The translations under genes were made by a program, and so were the position numbers. From Chloroflexota bacterium (GTDB lineage: Bacteria; Chloroflexota; Anaerolineae; Anaerolineales; Anaerolineaceae), in assembly GCA_016887485.1 (NCBI GenBank), contig CP069394.1:1860001-1924000 (forward strand): 64,000 nt of DNA, read 5' to 3'. Under the pieces are notes generated by a model that saw only the letters and a list, made by a program, of their open reading frames with translations, was not told the origin of the DNA and searched no databases. Shown here piece after piece: positions 28,868 to 38,208 of this stretch (positions are counted from its first letter, which is position 1; each line of letters starts with the position of its first letter).

Positions 28868-29515
28868 ATGCTATTTAACCTCGAACCCCCTATCATCATA
28901 TCCAGAATTATCACCTTGTTCATCGCGTTCACCGTGCATGAATTTTCGCACGCCGCAATCGCAACCCTATTCGGCGACCCAACGCCAAGAGACGCCGGGC
29001 GGCTGACCCTTAACCCCCTGAAGCACCTGGATATCTTCGGCACGCTCATGCTGTTGGTGGCCGGTTTCGGCTGGGCCAAGCCCGTTCCAATCAACCCCTA
29101 TGCCATCAACCAGAAGAATAAGGCCGGTGTGATGCTGGTCTCACTGGCAGGGCCCGCTTCCAATTTCCTCTTGGCCTGTTTCGCTGCCATCCCACTCCGA
29201 TTTAATTGGATCCCACTCATCAAAGGCGCCAGCGACATCTTCCCATCCTGGGGAGAGTTCGTTCTGGAGTTCGTCTTTATCAACCTTGCTCTGTTCTTGT
29301 TCAACCTGATCCCACTGCCGCCTCTGGATGGTGAGAAGATCGTTGCCTTCTTCCTGCCGGAACATTGGGTGGAAAAGTTAGAGAAGATCCGCCCCTACAG
29401 TTCCTATATCCTGCTGTTTGTAGTCTTCATCCTGCCAAGAATCGGCTTTGACGTGATGGATATCATCCTCAATCAACCATTGATCTCCCTCACCCGCTTC
29501 CTGATTGGCCTTTAG
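28868..29515 (+). CDS. Site-2 protease family (M50) membrane metalloprotease
   Basis: 215 residues with about five transmembrane helices. Zinc motif HExxH as [10 protein letters not shown] and the third-ligand motif [28 protein letters not shown] is the usual conserved loop. This short form lacks a PDZ domain, so it is not classical RseP; its substrate is unknown. The GIY-YIG and galK genes follow closely in the same direction. Confidence 0.9.
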   Translation: MLFNLEPPIIISRIITLFIAFTVHEFSHAAIATLFGDPTPRDAGRLTLNPLKHLDIFGTLMLLVAGFGWAKPVPINPYAINQKNKAGVMLVSLAGPASNFLLACFAAIPLRFNWIPLIKGASDIFPSWGEFVLEFVFINLALFLFNLIPLPPLDGEKIVAFFLPEHWVEKLEKIRPYSSYILLFVVFILPRIGFDVMDIILNQPLISLTRFLIGL

Positions 29516-29529
29516 GGAAGAACAATCGG

Positions 29530-29799
29530 ATGGCCTACTTCTGTTACATCGTCCACTGCGCAAATAATACTTACTATACCGGATGGACGACCGACCCCAA
29601 ACGGCGGGTCAAGGAACATAACGCCGGAAGAGGTGCCCGCTATACCCGCATGAACGGCCCGGTGGAATTGGTCTATGTGGAAGAAGTTGAGGACCACAGC
29701 ACAGCCTTGAAACGAGAGATTCAGATCAAGCGCTACAGCCATGCCCGCAAAGCTGCTCTGGCCGAATCATTTGAGATGCTGCCTGATTTTATTGATTGA
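29530..29799 (+). CDS. GIY-YIG domain protein, YhbQ-like
   Basis: 89 residues, essentially one GIY-YIG nuclease domain: YCYIVHCANNTYYTGWTTDP supplies the two-part motif (YIV...YTG), then the Arg in KRRVKEH, ARYTRMNGPVELVY, and a final ALKREIQIKRYSHARK. Stand-alone members such as YhbQ are DNA-damage-linked nucleases with unclear biology. It lies 14 bp after the protease gene. Confidence 0.9.
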   Translation: MAYFCYIVHCANNTYYTGWTTDPKRRVKEHNAGRGARYTRMNGPVELVYVEEVEDHSTALKREIQIKRYSHARKAALAESFEMLPDFID

Positions 29800-29811
29800 A
29801 GAGGGATTAAC

Positions 29812-30954
29812 ATGCCGTCATCAGACCCCAAAACCAGTACACAGACCATCCTTTCTCCTGGCCGGGTCAACTTGCTGGGCGAGCATGTCGATTATAACGA
29901 AGGCCCCGTACTGCCGGTGGCTATTGACCTGACCCTGACCCTCAAAATTTCCCCCCTGAACTCAGACCAAATCATCCTGCACGCCATCGACCTGGGTAAG
30001 ACAGCCCGTTTCTCCTTAGCGGATTTGGATAACAAAGTGGATCTTGAGGGACAACCCCTACCCCACTTTGCGCTCTACCCGGCTGGCGTCGCCTGGGCCT
30101 GCCAGCAGGCCGGGCTCCCCGTGCACGGTCTGGAAGCCTCCTACTCTTCAAACATCCCCATCGGCTCAGGGCTCAGTTCCTCAGCCGCTGTGGAAGTAGC
30201 CTTTGCGCAGGCCTTCAAGACCCTGGGCAAATGGGATATTGACCGGATGAGCCTGGTGAAACTGACCAAGCAGGCGGAAAACGACTATGTCGGCGTGCAA
30301 TCCGGCATCATGGACCAATTTGCCGTCCTGTTTGGACAAAAGGATCATGCTCTTTATCTGGATACCGCCACGCTGGCCTGGGAAGCTGTCCCCTTGCCCC
30401 CGGATGTCGCCATCATCGTCGCCGATTCCCAGGAGCCGCGGGAATTGGCCGGTTCAGCCTACAACGACAGGCGCAATGCCTGCCAGCAAGCGGTGAACGC
30501 TCTTCAAAACCACCTGCCAGAGATCAGATCCCTGCGCGAGGTTTCACCTGAGGCCTTCCATCAATATGGCCGGGAGCTGCCAGCGATAATCCGGATGAGA
30601 GCCCAACACGTTGTGGAGGAGATCGCCCGGGTGGAAGAATCGGTCAAGTTATTACGAGCGGGAGACGTCACCGGCTTTGGCAAGCTGATGATCCAGGGAC
30701 ATGAGAGCCTGCGTGACCTCTATGAGGTCAGCACACCGGAACTCAACGCCCTGGTGGAGATTGCCCTTTCGCAGCCCGGCTGCTATGGCGCGCGGCTGAC
30801 CGGGGCGGGCTTTGGCGGTTGTACCGTGAACCTCGTCCGGGATGACCAGGCTGAAGTCTTCATCAAGAATGTGGAATCTCAATATCATGAGCGCACGTGT
30901 AAAACCACCAAGCTCTACCACTGTCATGCCACGCAAGGCGCTCATCTGACCTGA
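29812..30954 (+). CDS. galK: Galactokinase
   Basis: 380 residues. GHMP-kinase motifs: SPGRVNLLGEHVDYNEG (sugar binding), IPIGSGLSSSAAVEVA (ATP loop), QSGIMDQFAVLFG, and the C-terminal GARLTGAGFGGCTVNL. It phosphorylates galactose at C1, the first Leloir step. A 12-bp gap follows the GIY-YIG gene and a strong terminator ends the unit. galE is 9 kb away; no galT was seen in the window. Confidence 0.93.
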   Translation: MPSSDPKTSTQTILSPGRVNLLGEHVDYNEGPVLPVAIDLTLTLKISPLNSDQIILHAIDLGKTARFSLADLDNKVDLEGQPLPHFALYPAGVAWACQQAGLPVHGLEASYSSNIPIGSGLSSSAAVEVAFAQAFKTLGKWDIDRMSLVKLTKQAENDYVGVQSGIMDQFAVLFGQKDHALYLDTATLAWEAVPLPPDVAIIVADSQEPRELAGSAYNDRRNACQQAVNALQNHLPEIRSLREVSPEAFHQYGRELPAIIRMRAQHVVEEIARVEESVKLLRAGDVTGFGKLMIQGHESLRDLYEVSTPELNALVEIALSQPGCYGARLTGAGFGGCTVNLVRDDQAEVFIKNVESQYHERTCKTTKLYHCHATQGAHLT

Positions 30955-30982
30955 CCACTCCGCCCTGTCCTCATACCAATAG

Positions 30983-31016
30983 AAAAAGCCGCCTTTATGA
31001 GGCGGCTCGATTTTTT
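30983..31016 (+). terminator. Bidirectional terminator galK / CAP-LysM gene
   Basis: AAAAAGCCGCC-TTTATGA-GGCGGCTCGATTTTTT: a 7-bp GC-rich stem with an A-run on one side and a T-run on the other, between convergent genes. Confidence 0.85.
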
Positions 31017-31028
31017 ATTGAGGCCGGT

Positions 31029-32021
31029 TTATCTCAACCGGGAGGAAGTGAACAGCAGCAAGCCGATTCCAAACAAGCTGACTACCACCAGTCCAATGCC
31101 CACCCAGAGGGTATCCCCACTGAAGATATTGGTCAGGAAGTTATTGCGTGGTTCCGGTGTGGGTGTGGGGGTTGCCATCACTTCTGTTTCCACGGATTTC
31201 TCTGTTGGCGTGGGAGTCAAGGTAGGTTCCGTAAGGACTTCGGTCGGTGTGGGGGTCGGTGTCTCACCGGTGCCCTGTACAATGAGCAACTGCTCATCCG
31301 GATAAATAGCCGAATCTTCGGTCAGTCCATTCAGTGCCAGCAGATCAGCCAGGGAAATGCCATATGCCTCAGCGATACCCCACAAGGTCTGCCCATACTG
31401 CACGACATGGATAATGGTGCCATCCGGGGCAGGGGTCGATGTGATGAGCGCATAAATGACCGGCCCGGTTGTTGCGGTTGGGCCTGTGTCAACATCACCG
31501 GTTGTATCCGTAGCGTCACTGGGTTGTGAATTGTTGGTATCGTAATTGCTGAAATTCACCACATAAACGGTGAAACCGCTATCATCCAGAGCGACCCCTG
31601 CGCCAAACTCTTTCCGGTTGGGGTCCAGCATGTTATCCCAATGGTCCGGGTCGTCCCACATGACATAGATGCAGTTATAAACCGTCAGGCCTGGGCCGCG
31701 CGCCCAGTTCTCGGTCACAATCGCGCCCGTATAGCCCACGGCATGGGCCCGGTCGGTCGCCGTGCTGCCATCGTCTTCATAGTGACTGCCAATCCCCGTC
31801 TCAGCAATCCAATCGGCATGGTTTTGCGCGGAGAGGTTGAGGTAATAGTTCTCTTCCATTGGCGCAAGGCCATTGGCGGCCCTAAGGCTGTTGATCTCTG
31901 CCAACATTTCCCAGGCGGTACCGGCCTGAGCCTGCACCGGTTGGGGCTTAATGAAACCCAACAGCAGGAAGCTCAGGAGAGAGATCACTGTCAGGAAGGG
32001 GGATTTTCGATTTGGTTTCAT
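31029..32021 (-). CDS. Secreted CAP/SCP-domain protein with LysM and C-terminal anchor
   Basis: 330 residues from the ATG at 32021; upstream codons of the frame overlap nothing protein-like. Signal peptide (VISLLSFLLLGFIKPQPVQA), CAP domain at about 35-165 (EINSLRAANGLAPM; NHADWIAETG; TENWARGP; WDNMLDPNRKEFGAGVA), LysM at about 200-245 (VVQYGQTLWGIAEAYGISLA), a Pro/Thr linker, and a transmembrane helix near the end. LysM binds peptidoglycan-type glycans; the role of the CAP domain in bacteria is uncertain. Confidence 0.88.
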   Translation of the reverse strand: MKPNRKSPFLTVISLLSFLLLGFIKPQPVQAQAGTAWEMLAEINSLRAANGLAPMEENYYLNLSAQNHADWIAETGIGSHYEDDGSTATDRAHAVGYTGAIVTENWARGPGLTVYNCIYVMWDDPDHWDNMLDPNRKEFGAGVALDDSGFTVYVVNFSNYDTNNSQPSDATDTTGDVDTGPTATTGPVIYALITSTPAPDGTIIHVVQYGQTLWGIAEAYGISLADLLALNGLTEDSAIYPDEQLLIVQGTGETPTPTPTEVLTEPTLTPTPTEKSVETEVMATPTPTPEPRNNFLTNIFSGDTLWVGIGLVVVSLFGIGLLLFTSSRLR

Positions 32022-32154
32022 ATCATTTTCTTGAGGTTTCACATGGACATCCAATCGGATTAGTGAATGACCTGCAACAGCTCTAAACGGCTGAATTTTA
32101 CTCAAATTTGTGGATTTTATCAAACGTTCGAGGTTAACAAGGCTACGCGAAGGA

Positions 32155-33219
32155 TCAGCCCAACACCGTGATCCGGTCCCCGGCAACCACCTCACCGATT
32201 TCCCAGGCCGGTTGGTTCATCTCGGCCGCCTGCTTCAAGAAGTCACTAATCTTCTCAGCGGGGACGCCCAATAACAGGCCGCCGTTGGTCTGCGGGTCAA
32301 ACAGCAGCATCTGGAACTCTTCCGGGATTGTGTCGACAAAATTCACATGATCGCCGAAGAATATCTGGTTGTCCGAAGCGCCTCCGGGGAAGCGCCATTG
32401 GCTGGCATGTTTCTTTGCGCAGGAGATGAAAGGCATCCGGTCAAATTGGATCCGCAATCCCAGTCCAGCGCCTTGTGCCATCTCCCAGGCATGACCGAGG
32501 AAGCCAAACCCAGTAATATCGGTGGCTGCCCGCAGGCCAAAGGCCAGCGCTAGTTTCGCTGCGTCCCGATTGAGCCGCTTCATCCATCCCACCACCTCAG
32601 CCACGTCTTCAGGCGGAGCTTTCTGCTGCTTGAGAGCCGTGGTGGTCACACCAAACCCGAGCGGCTTGGTAAGCACCAGCCGGTCGCCCACCAACAGACC
32701 ATCCTTGCGCAGGAGGGTCTTTTCTTCGCCAAAACCAAGCGCAACAAGACCGATCTTGGGCTCCTTATCCTGGATCGTATGGCCGCCAACAATCACCGTG
32801 CCGGACTCAGCCGTCTTTTCGGCCAGGCCGCGGATGATCTCCCGCGAAATCTCCAGCGGCAGGTCGGGCGGCAAAGCTGCCACCGTCAGCGCGGCAAATG
32901 GCGTCGCACCCATAGCATAGACATCCGAGAGGCTGTTGGCCGCGGCAATCGCGCCATAATCATAGGCATTATCCACGACGGGGGTGAAGAAATCCGTCGT
33001 CACGATGAGAGCACGCCCATCTTCCAGCCGCCAAACAGCCGCGTCATCAGGATCGTCCAGGCCGATCAATAAATCGGGGACAGTCATATTTCGATAGGTT
33101 TCCATAATTGGCCGCAGGACCTGCGCCAGCGCTTCAGCGCTTAACTTGGACGCTCAGCCAGCACAGCTGGAAAGGGTGGTCAGGCGAATCTCACGGCCTG
33201 AGGGGTTATGTTCTGTCAT
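32155..33219 (-). CDS. selD: Selenide, water dikinase (selenoprotein; in-frame UGA = Sec22)
   Basis: 354 residues if the TGA at 33154-33156 is read as selenocysteine. The uninterrupted frame begins only at 33105 and lacks the N-terminal catalytic loop. Upstream and in frame, from ATG 33219 (AGGTGACGAG before it), the sequence reads MTEHNPSGREIRLTTLSSCA, then G-Sec-ASKLSAEALAQVL: exactly the SelD loop, with UGA at the Cys/Sec position. Then come LDDPDDAAVW, TTDFFTPVVDNAYDYGAIAA, VGGHTIQD and the DITGFGFLGHA motif. It makes selenophosphate from selenide and ATP for Sec and selenouridine synthesis. Confidence 0.92.
33120..33156 (-). promoter_or_regulatory. Bacterial SECIS-like element after the selD UGA
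   Basis: Twelve nucleotides after the UGA (33154-33156) the mRNA can form AGCGC-UGAA-GCGCU (33128-33141), extendable by a CC/GG pair across a 6-nt bulge. The position matches the spacing of the E. coli fdhF SECIS that SelB recognises. Fold-based inference. Confidence 0.6.
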
Positions 33220-33238
33220 CTCGTCACCTATAATTTGT

Positions 33239-33278
33239 CCTGCCGCAAATGGGTGGCTTCACCCCATATGCCGGCAGG
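33239..33278 (-). promoter_or_regulatory. Two-part hairpin in the selD 5' leader
   Basis: On the minus strand an outer 7-bp stem CCTGCCG/CGGCAGG encloses an inner stem ATGGG(G)TG/CACCCAT with loop AAGC. It ends about 20 nt before the selD start, close to its ribosome-binding site, with no T-run. It could control selD translation; no known class was recognised. Confidence 0.45.
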
Positions 33279-33370
33279 TTCATTAATCCATCACTGGGAT
33301 AATTATACTCAACCAGGTCAAACATTTTTATTCCCTCGCTGTTGTTGTTCACCCAGCTAAAAATCCAAAT

Positions 33371-33404
33371 AAAAAAAACCGGCGAATCAGGGCTGATTCG
33401 CCGG
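33371..33404 (-). terminator. Terminator after the LamG-like lipoprotein gene
   Basis: Minus strand: CCGGCGAATCA-GCCC-TGATTCGCCGG followed by eight T. It ends the gene at 33436 and insulates selD. Confidence 0.88.
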
Positions 33405-33435
33405 TCATTTCTGCTAAGCTCCCAATAAATGACGT

Positions 33436-34185
33436 TTAGGGCTCAGTCACTACAAAGTTATCAAATGAGAAGGTCGCTGTGGGAGCGCTGAATGTCCCGC
33501 CATCCAGGCCAACGTCACCATCTACAAGGGATGAATCGGTGGCTGTGGCAACCAATACACCGTTGATATAGAACGACAACTCACTGCCAATACATGTCGC
33601 CTGCAGATAGTTGGTGGCATAACCCTGGTTGATCGCGTCCGTATATTCCATCTGGTCGCTGGAAAGCAAGGTTGATGATCCATCAATCGTTTTACCTATG
33701 CTTGCATAGCCATCGCTGCTGATATAGAAAAAGTAAAAACTCGGAGAGGCGGGCTCACCGGAATAGCGGCAAAGGATACCATAGTTGTCATCCAATTCGC
33801 CGGCCACCTTAGTCACTTCCACTTCAACGCTGACATCCCCACCAAAGTATCTATATGGGTTCGCCCAGACATCATGGTTATCGGTCTTGACCACAATCTG
33901 ATAAGCGCCATCTACATAATCTGTGAAGCCATTATCCCAGTCATTCCGATCCCAACCACTGTTAACATCTGAGAAATCATCCTGGAAAAGGACTACGACG
34001 GAATCACCAATCGGCACTTCTTCAGTCACCACTTCTTCAGCTACTGCCTCTTCTGTAAAAGCTGGCTGTAGGACAACTTCTTCCGTTTCCTCGGTGAAGT
34101 AGTTCGTCACAGCTGAAAAAAGGCCGCAGCCAAGGGTGCTGAGCAAGGCCGCAGTAAGTAAGATAATAAGAGAAATTTTCTTCAT
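33436..34185 (-). CDS. Lipoprotein with concanavalin/LamG-like domain
   Basis: 249 residues. Lipoprotein signal with lipobox LSTLGC (Cys20), an acidic Glu/Val-rich linker to about 65, then a jelly-roll domain typical of LamG/DUF1080-like lectin folds: FQDDFSDVNSGWDRNDWDNG at its start, AYQIVVKTDN, YGILCRYSG, ELSFYINGVLVATATD, and a final FSFDNFVVTEP strand. Probably a surface glycan-binding protein. Single-gene unit with its own terminator. Confidence 0.8.
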   Translation of the reverse strand: MKKISLIILLTAALLSTLGCGLFSAVTNYFTEETEEVVLQPAFTEEAVAEEVVTEEVPIGDSVVVLFQDDFSDVNSGWDRNDWDNGFTDYVDGAYQIVVKTDNHDVWANPYRYFGGDVSVEVEVTKVAGELDDNYGILCRYSGEPASPSFYFFYISSDGYASIGKTIDGSSTLLSSDQMEYTDAINQGYATNYLQATCIGSELSFYINGVLVATATDSSLVDGDVGLDGGTFSAPTATFSFDNFVVTEP

Positions 34186-34278
34186 TGATGGTCCTTTCGG
34201 GTATGTGTAATGTAACTACAGTATACACAAAAATCTTCGTAAATACCCCTAAATAGACCCAAAATTCGATCGAATTTT

Positions 34279-35445
34279 TTATTTTGCCAGGATATGCGTT
34301 GCCACCGTGGCGGCCATTCCACCAACGCTTTGAATCATCCCAACTCGGGCATCCTTCACCTGGTTGGCCCCTGCCTCACCTCTCAGCTGCAGGGTAGCTT
34401 CAACCGCCTGATAGACACCGGTCGCACCCAAGGTGTTTCCCCGAGCCTTAAGGCCGCCAAAGGTCGCCACAGGGATCTGTCCCTTCAAGCCGATCACTTC
34501 CGGCTTGGCCAGCATCCAGCCCTGTCCCTGGGAAGCGAAACCTGCTGTCTCCAAAGCAATCGCAGCGTGCAGTGAGGTTGCATCATGGTATTCAAAGAAA
34601 TCCAAATCCTTGGGCAGGATGCCAGCGTTTCGGCAAGCCCGTTCCACCGATATGCGCGCGGCATCCCAGACCAGAGGTGCATGCCGGTCATGGATGGATA
34701 GGGTATCAATCACCAGGCTGGAGCCGATCAGCCGTACCAGGGGTTTCTTCCAGCCCTTTGGCAAGGCGGATTTGCGAGCCAAAATGACGGCTGCCGCGCC
34801 ATCAGCATATGGCGCAACATCAAACAGGTTCAAAACCTCAGCAGCTTCCGCTGCGCGCAAATAAGCGCCTTCGCTCATCGCCTTTTGAAACATGGCATTG
34901 GGGTTGGTTGCGCCATTGGCATGCGCCACTTCAGGGAAGCCAGCAAAAGCCTTGTGATCCGCATCATATTCCTGTAAATAACGGTGGAACAACAGCCCGG
35001 CCAGGCTGAGCGGTGTCAACCCTTGCGCAGCTTCAAAATCAGCATCCAGCATTTGAGAAAGATAAGTCTCGGATTCCGGCCCGATCACGTCGGTCCACTT
35101 CTCAACACCGACCACCAAAGCCACATCCACTGCGCCGGAAAGCACAGCGAGGTAACCTGAGCGCAGCGCGGCCCCACCGGAAGCATCGGCAGCTTCCACA
35201 GTCACGCCCTCAATCCCTGCCAGACCGACATCATCCGTCAGCAAAGCCCCCAAATTGGCCTGACGGGAAGCCGTGGCCGCCAGCATATTACCGATATACA
35301 TCACCTGGGGGCGCAGTCCCTCGGCGTCCTTCAGCGCAGCCAGGATCGCCCCAGCCGCCATTTGTCGCAAGGAGGCATCCCAATGTTCGCCAACAGGAAT
35401 CTGCCCGACTCCCGCAATAACCACATCCGCCTGTTTCGTATCCAT
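34279..35445 (-). CDS. Thiolase-fold protein with catalytic residues replaced
   Basis: 388 residues from ATG 35445 (GTGAGGACGGGC upstream); a GTG start overlapping the HMG-CoA synthase stop is the alternative. It belongs to the archaeal/SCP2-type thiolase branch that pairs with HMG-CoA synthase. The nucleophile segment reads VEAADASGGAA, with Asp87 where the family has Cys, and the GHPxGATG motif reads GNTLGATG (Asn337 for His). HDAT is kept. The chemistry of acetoacetyl-CoA formation needs the Cys, so it is probably not an active thiolase; a partner subunit of HMG-CoA synthase is plausible. No DUF35 gene accompanies it. Confidence 0.85.
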   Translation of the reverse strand: MDTKQADVVIAGVGQIPVGEHWDASLRQMAAGAILAALKDAEGLRPQVMYIGNMLAATASRQANLGALLTDDVGLAGIEGVTVEAADASGGAALRSGYLAVLSGAVDVALVVGVEKWTDVIGPESETYLSQMLDADFEAAQGLTPLSLAGLLFHRYLQEYDADHKAFAGFPEVAHANGATNPNAMFQKAMSEGAYLRAAEAAEVLNLFDVAPYADGAAAVILARKSALPKGWKKPLVRLIGSSLVIDTLSIHDRHAPLVWDAARISVERACRNAGILPKDLDFFEYHDATSLHAAIALETAGFASQGQGWMLAKPEVIGLKGQIPVATFGGLKARGNTLGATGVYQAVEATLQLRGEAGANQVKDARVGMIQSVGGMAATVATHILAK

Positions 35446-35453
35446 GCCCGTCC

Positions 35454-36533
35454 TCACTTCATTGCGATCTTGCCGCGGAAGCGGACATAAGTGGCATAGT
35501 CAATTTCCGTTCGCCGGGCAATATAATCCTGAGTGCTTAGGGCAGCCTTCCGGCGTTCAGGCAATGCCTCCTGAGCCGTGAGCACAAAGGAATCCGAGCC
35601 AGCCCCGGACCCATAGGAAGTGATCAGGATCTTATCACCCGGTTCCGCCAGGTCTAAAACAGCCGTAAGACCGATCAGCGATGCTCCGGCATAGGTGTTC
35701 CCGATCACCGGGGAAAGCAGACCGGCGTTGATCTGTTCCGGGGTGAAGCCCAACTGTTTGGCTACCCGCTGGGGGAATTTCTTATTTGGTTGGTGGAAAA
35801 CAGCGAACCTAAAATCCGCCGGCTTCATTCCGAGTGCATCCATCAGGTCACTCGAGGCCGAGGCCACATGCTGGAAATATGCCGGTTCACCGGTAAAACG
35901 CTGCCCATGCTCGGGATAGATCTGGTGCGCCCGCCGCCAGAAATCCGGTGTATCGGTCACATAGGAATATTGAGCATCTATCGTCAACAGGGCATCTTCC
36001 GCCGGACCAACGATAAAGGCCGCCCCACCGGAAGCCGCGGTATATTCCAGAGCATCACCGGGTTTCCCCTGCGCGGTATCCATCCCAATCGCCAGGGCAT
36101 ATTCACCCATCTGTGACCCAACCAGGGCCATCGCCGCCACCAGAGCTTCCGTTCCGGCTTTACAGGCAAATTCCCAGTCACCGGCCTGAATGTGTACCGG
36201 GGCACCAATAGCCTCCGCCACGATGGTGCCGCTGGGCTTGACGGCATAGGGGTGCGACTCGGAACCCACCCAAACAGCCCGCAGCTGTGAGGCATCAATC
36301 CCGGAGCGTTTCAAGGCGTTTCGGGCAGCCTCAATCGACATAGTGATCACGTCCTCATCCAGCCCGGCCACAGCCTTCTCGATCACCGGACCGGGGGATT
36401 CCTCACCCTTCCAGATCCGCGAGATTTCCTTATTGGGCAGCCGGTAGCGGGGGACATAGGCCCCATAACCCACAATACCAACCGGACGCGCCGGTCGATT
36501 CACGATGCCTTCCTGATGTTCATGTTCGGTCAT
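35454..36533 (-). CDS. Hydroxymethylglutaryl-CoA synthase (archaeal type)
   Basis: 359 residues from ATG 36533, 7 bp past the HMG-CoA reductase stop; a longer frame runs back inside that gene and is rejected. Catalytic residues are in place: Glu92 in [14 protein letters not shown], Cys124 in [10 protein letters not shown], and His247 in FHQPNKKFP. It condenses acetyl-CoA with acetoacetyl-CoA to HMG-CoA in the mevalonate pathway. Its size and motifs match the archaeal-type enzyme rather than the longer eukaryotic/Firmicute form. Confidence 0.9.
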   Translation of the reverse strand: MTEHEHQEGIVNRPARPVGIVGYGAYVPRYRLPNKEISRIWKGEESPGPVIEKAVAGLDEDVITMSIEAARNALKRSGIDASQLRAVWVGSESHPYAVKPSGTIVAEAIGAPVHIQAGDWEFACKAGTEALVAAMALVGSQMGEYALAIGMDTAQGKPGDALEYTAASGGAAFIVGPAEDALLTIDAQYSYVTDTPDFWRRAHQIYPEHGQRFTGEPAYFQHVASASSDLMDALGMKPADFRFAVFHQPNKKFPQRVAKQLGFTPEQINAGLLSPVIGNTYAGASLIGLTAVLDLAEPGDKILITSYGSGAGSDSFVLTAQEALPERRKAALSTQDYIARRTEIDYATYVRFRGKIAMK

Positions 36534-36540
36534 TTGCTCT

Positions 36541-37824
36541 TCAACTCCATTCTGCCATGATCTCCCGTGCCCGGTCGATCCGTACAGTTTTTTCTTCAAC
36601 AAGTCGTTCCGCCAGCGTCTCCACCTGGTCGCCTTCTGCCCCAGCCGCAATAGCCACCTGCCGGGCATGCAGCGCCATATGGCCGCGCTGGATCCCTTCA
36701 GTTGCCAGTGCCCGCAGGGCTGCAAGGTTCTGCGCCAGCCCAACGGAAACGATCACTTGAGCCAGATCCGCCGAGGTGGTCACGCCCATCAATTTGAGCG
36801 CGGCCTGTGCGCCGGGGTGAACGCGGGTGGCGCCGCCCACGATTCCGGCCGCCATCGGCATTTCAAGCGTCCCGGCCAGGTTACCATCCTCATCCTGATA
36901 CCAGGTAGAAAGGCTGGTATAGCGCCCGGATCGGGCAGCATAGGCATGGGCGCCGGCTTCTATGGCACGCCAGTCATTGCCGGTCGCCAGAATCACGGCA
37001 TCCACACCGTTCATAATACCCTTATTATGGGTGGCCGCGCGGTAAGGGTCCGCCGCGGCAAAAGCCCAGGCCTGGATGATACCATCCCGGACAGTCTCAC
37101 CCGAGAAATCGCCAAATGCCAGGTCAGCGGTGCGGATGGTCACTTCCACACGCGCCAGCCGCCGATCTGCCAAATTGGATAGGATTCGCAGCAGCACCCT
37201 TCCGCCGGTGATCGCTTCTATCCGGGGGGCAAGCCGCTCCACCGCGGTATTCACCGCATTGGCGCCCATCGCATCCCGCACGTCATAGATCAGGTGCGCC
37301 ACAAGAAATGCACCAATCGGGGAACCTTCGATCAATCGAAATTCCAGATCTCGCGGGCCTCCGCCCAGACGCTTGAGCACCGGATCAACCTCTGCGACCT
37401 GAGCTAGCAAGGCGGCTTTCTCTGCCAGGAGCTTTTCACGCGCTACTGCCGGGTCATCCAGGTCCAGAATCTGAATTTGACCGATCATTTCCGGCGCGGT
37501 GGTGGTGGCTGTGAAGCCGCCGCTGGGTTGCGCCAGTTTCGCCATGAAGGACGCCCCGGCCACGATGGACGGCTCTTCCACCACCATGGGAATCGAGACA
37601 GGCTGACCGTTAATCACAAAATGACGGGCAATCCCCACCGGGAGGGCATAGGTACCGACCACGTTTTCGATCATGTGCTCTGCCTGGTCAGCGGTCAGGC
37701 CCGCCGCGCCGCTGAGTGCAGCGATATCGGCATCAGATAAATCGGATTCGGTTTTGAGTTGCGCCAAACGTTCCTGACGGGTGAGGTTGTAGAATTTATT
37801 TTTGTTTGTCTTGCCGGATCCCAT
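36541..37824 (-). CDS. Class II hydroxymethylglutaryl-CoA reductase
   Basis: 427 residues, the size of the Pseudomonas mevalonii class II enzyme. [14 protein letters not shown] (about 53), catalytic Glu83 in [24 protein letters not shown], the Asn-Lys [11 protein letters not shown] motif and Asp in [15 protein letters not shown], then the His region GHMALHARQ. It reduces HMG-CoA to mevalonate (or the reverse) with NAD(P)H. First gene of a three-gene unit with HMG-CoA synthase and the thiolase-like gene. Confidence 0.93.
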   Translation of the reverse strand: MGSGKTNKNKFYNLTRQERLAQLKTESDLSDADIAALSGAAGLTADQAEHMIENVVGTYALPVGIARHFVINGQPVSIPMVVEEPSIVAGASFMAKLAQPSGGFTATTTAPEMIGQIQILDLDDPAVAREKLLAEKAALLAQVAEVDPVLKRLGGGPRDLEFRLIEGSPIGAFLVAHLIYDVRDAMGANAVNTAVERLAPRIEAITGGRVLLRILSNLADRRLARVEVTIRTADLAFGDFSGETVRDGIIQAWAFAAADPYRAATHNKGIMNGVDAVILATGNDWRAIEAGAHAYAARSGRYTSLSTWYQDEDGNLAGTLEMPMAAGIVGGATRVHPGAQAALKLMGVTTSADLAQVIVSVGLAQNLAALRALATEGIQRGHMALHARQVAIAAGAEGDQVETLAERLVEEKTVRIDRAREIMAEWS

Positions 37825-37951
37825 CGTGAGGCTCCTTTTTTATTTATTTTAATCATAAACAGCAGGAAAATGCGAAAAAGAGTGCTGCGAAGATTTAATA
37901 TACCGGGAGGACTCTCCCAAAAGCTATCAAATTGAGAAAAATGAAATGATA

Positions 37952-38035
37952 GATTGCTTCCTCCGCCTTCGGCTCCGTCGCAATGACAAGATATTGATTA
38001 TTTTCTTTTTGTCATTGCGAGCTTGCGAAGCAATC
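37952..38035. repeat. 84-bp inverted-repeat element (MITE/REP-like)
   Basis: Left arm GATTGCTTC...TCGCAATGACA and right arm TGTCATTGCGA...GAAGCAATC are inverted repeats (11 and 9 bp perfect blocks) around an AT-rich centre. A single-arm relative lies at 21092-21146. It has no ORF. It occupies the 384-bp gap between the HMG-CoA reductase gene and the histidine kinase gene; the remainder of that gap shows nothing I recognise. Confidence 0.7.
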
Positions 38036-38208
38036 CCTTTTTCCAGTGTGTGAATCTGGATAATTAGATATCCATCACATTCCGATTTGCTTACCGCTCT
38101 GCTTCGGGCACCTTGTCCTCCGCCTACGGCTTCTTCGCAGCCTCAAAATACCCCGCTCACTTTTCACCTCACACGCCTCTTATCATTTCAGGGTAAAATT
38201 AGCCCGCA

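Noticed and set aside
31029-32021. Cell-wall hydrolase call for the CAP/LysM protein
   Set aside because: The CAP domain is not a known peptidoglycan hydrolase; LysM only indicates glycan binding.
36534-36743. N-terminal extension of HMG-CoA synthase by 70 codons
   Set aside because: Lies entirely inside the HMG-CoA reductase gene, and the known N terminus begins at the ATG at 36533.
34279-37824. DUF35 partner gene in the mevalonate cluster
   Set aside because: No reading frame with the zinc-ribbon/OB pattern was found in or near the cluster.
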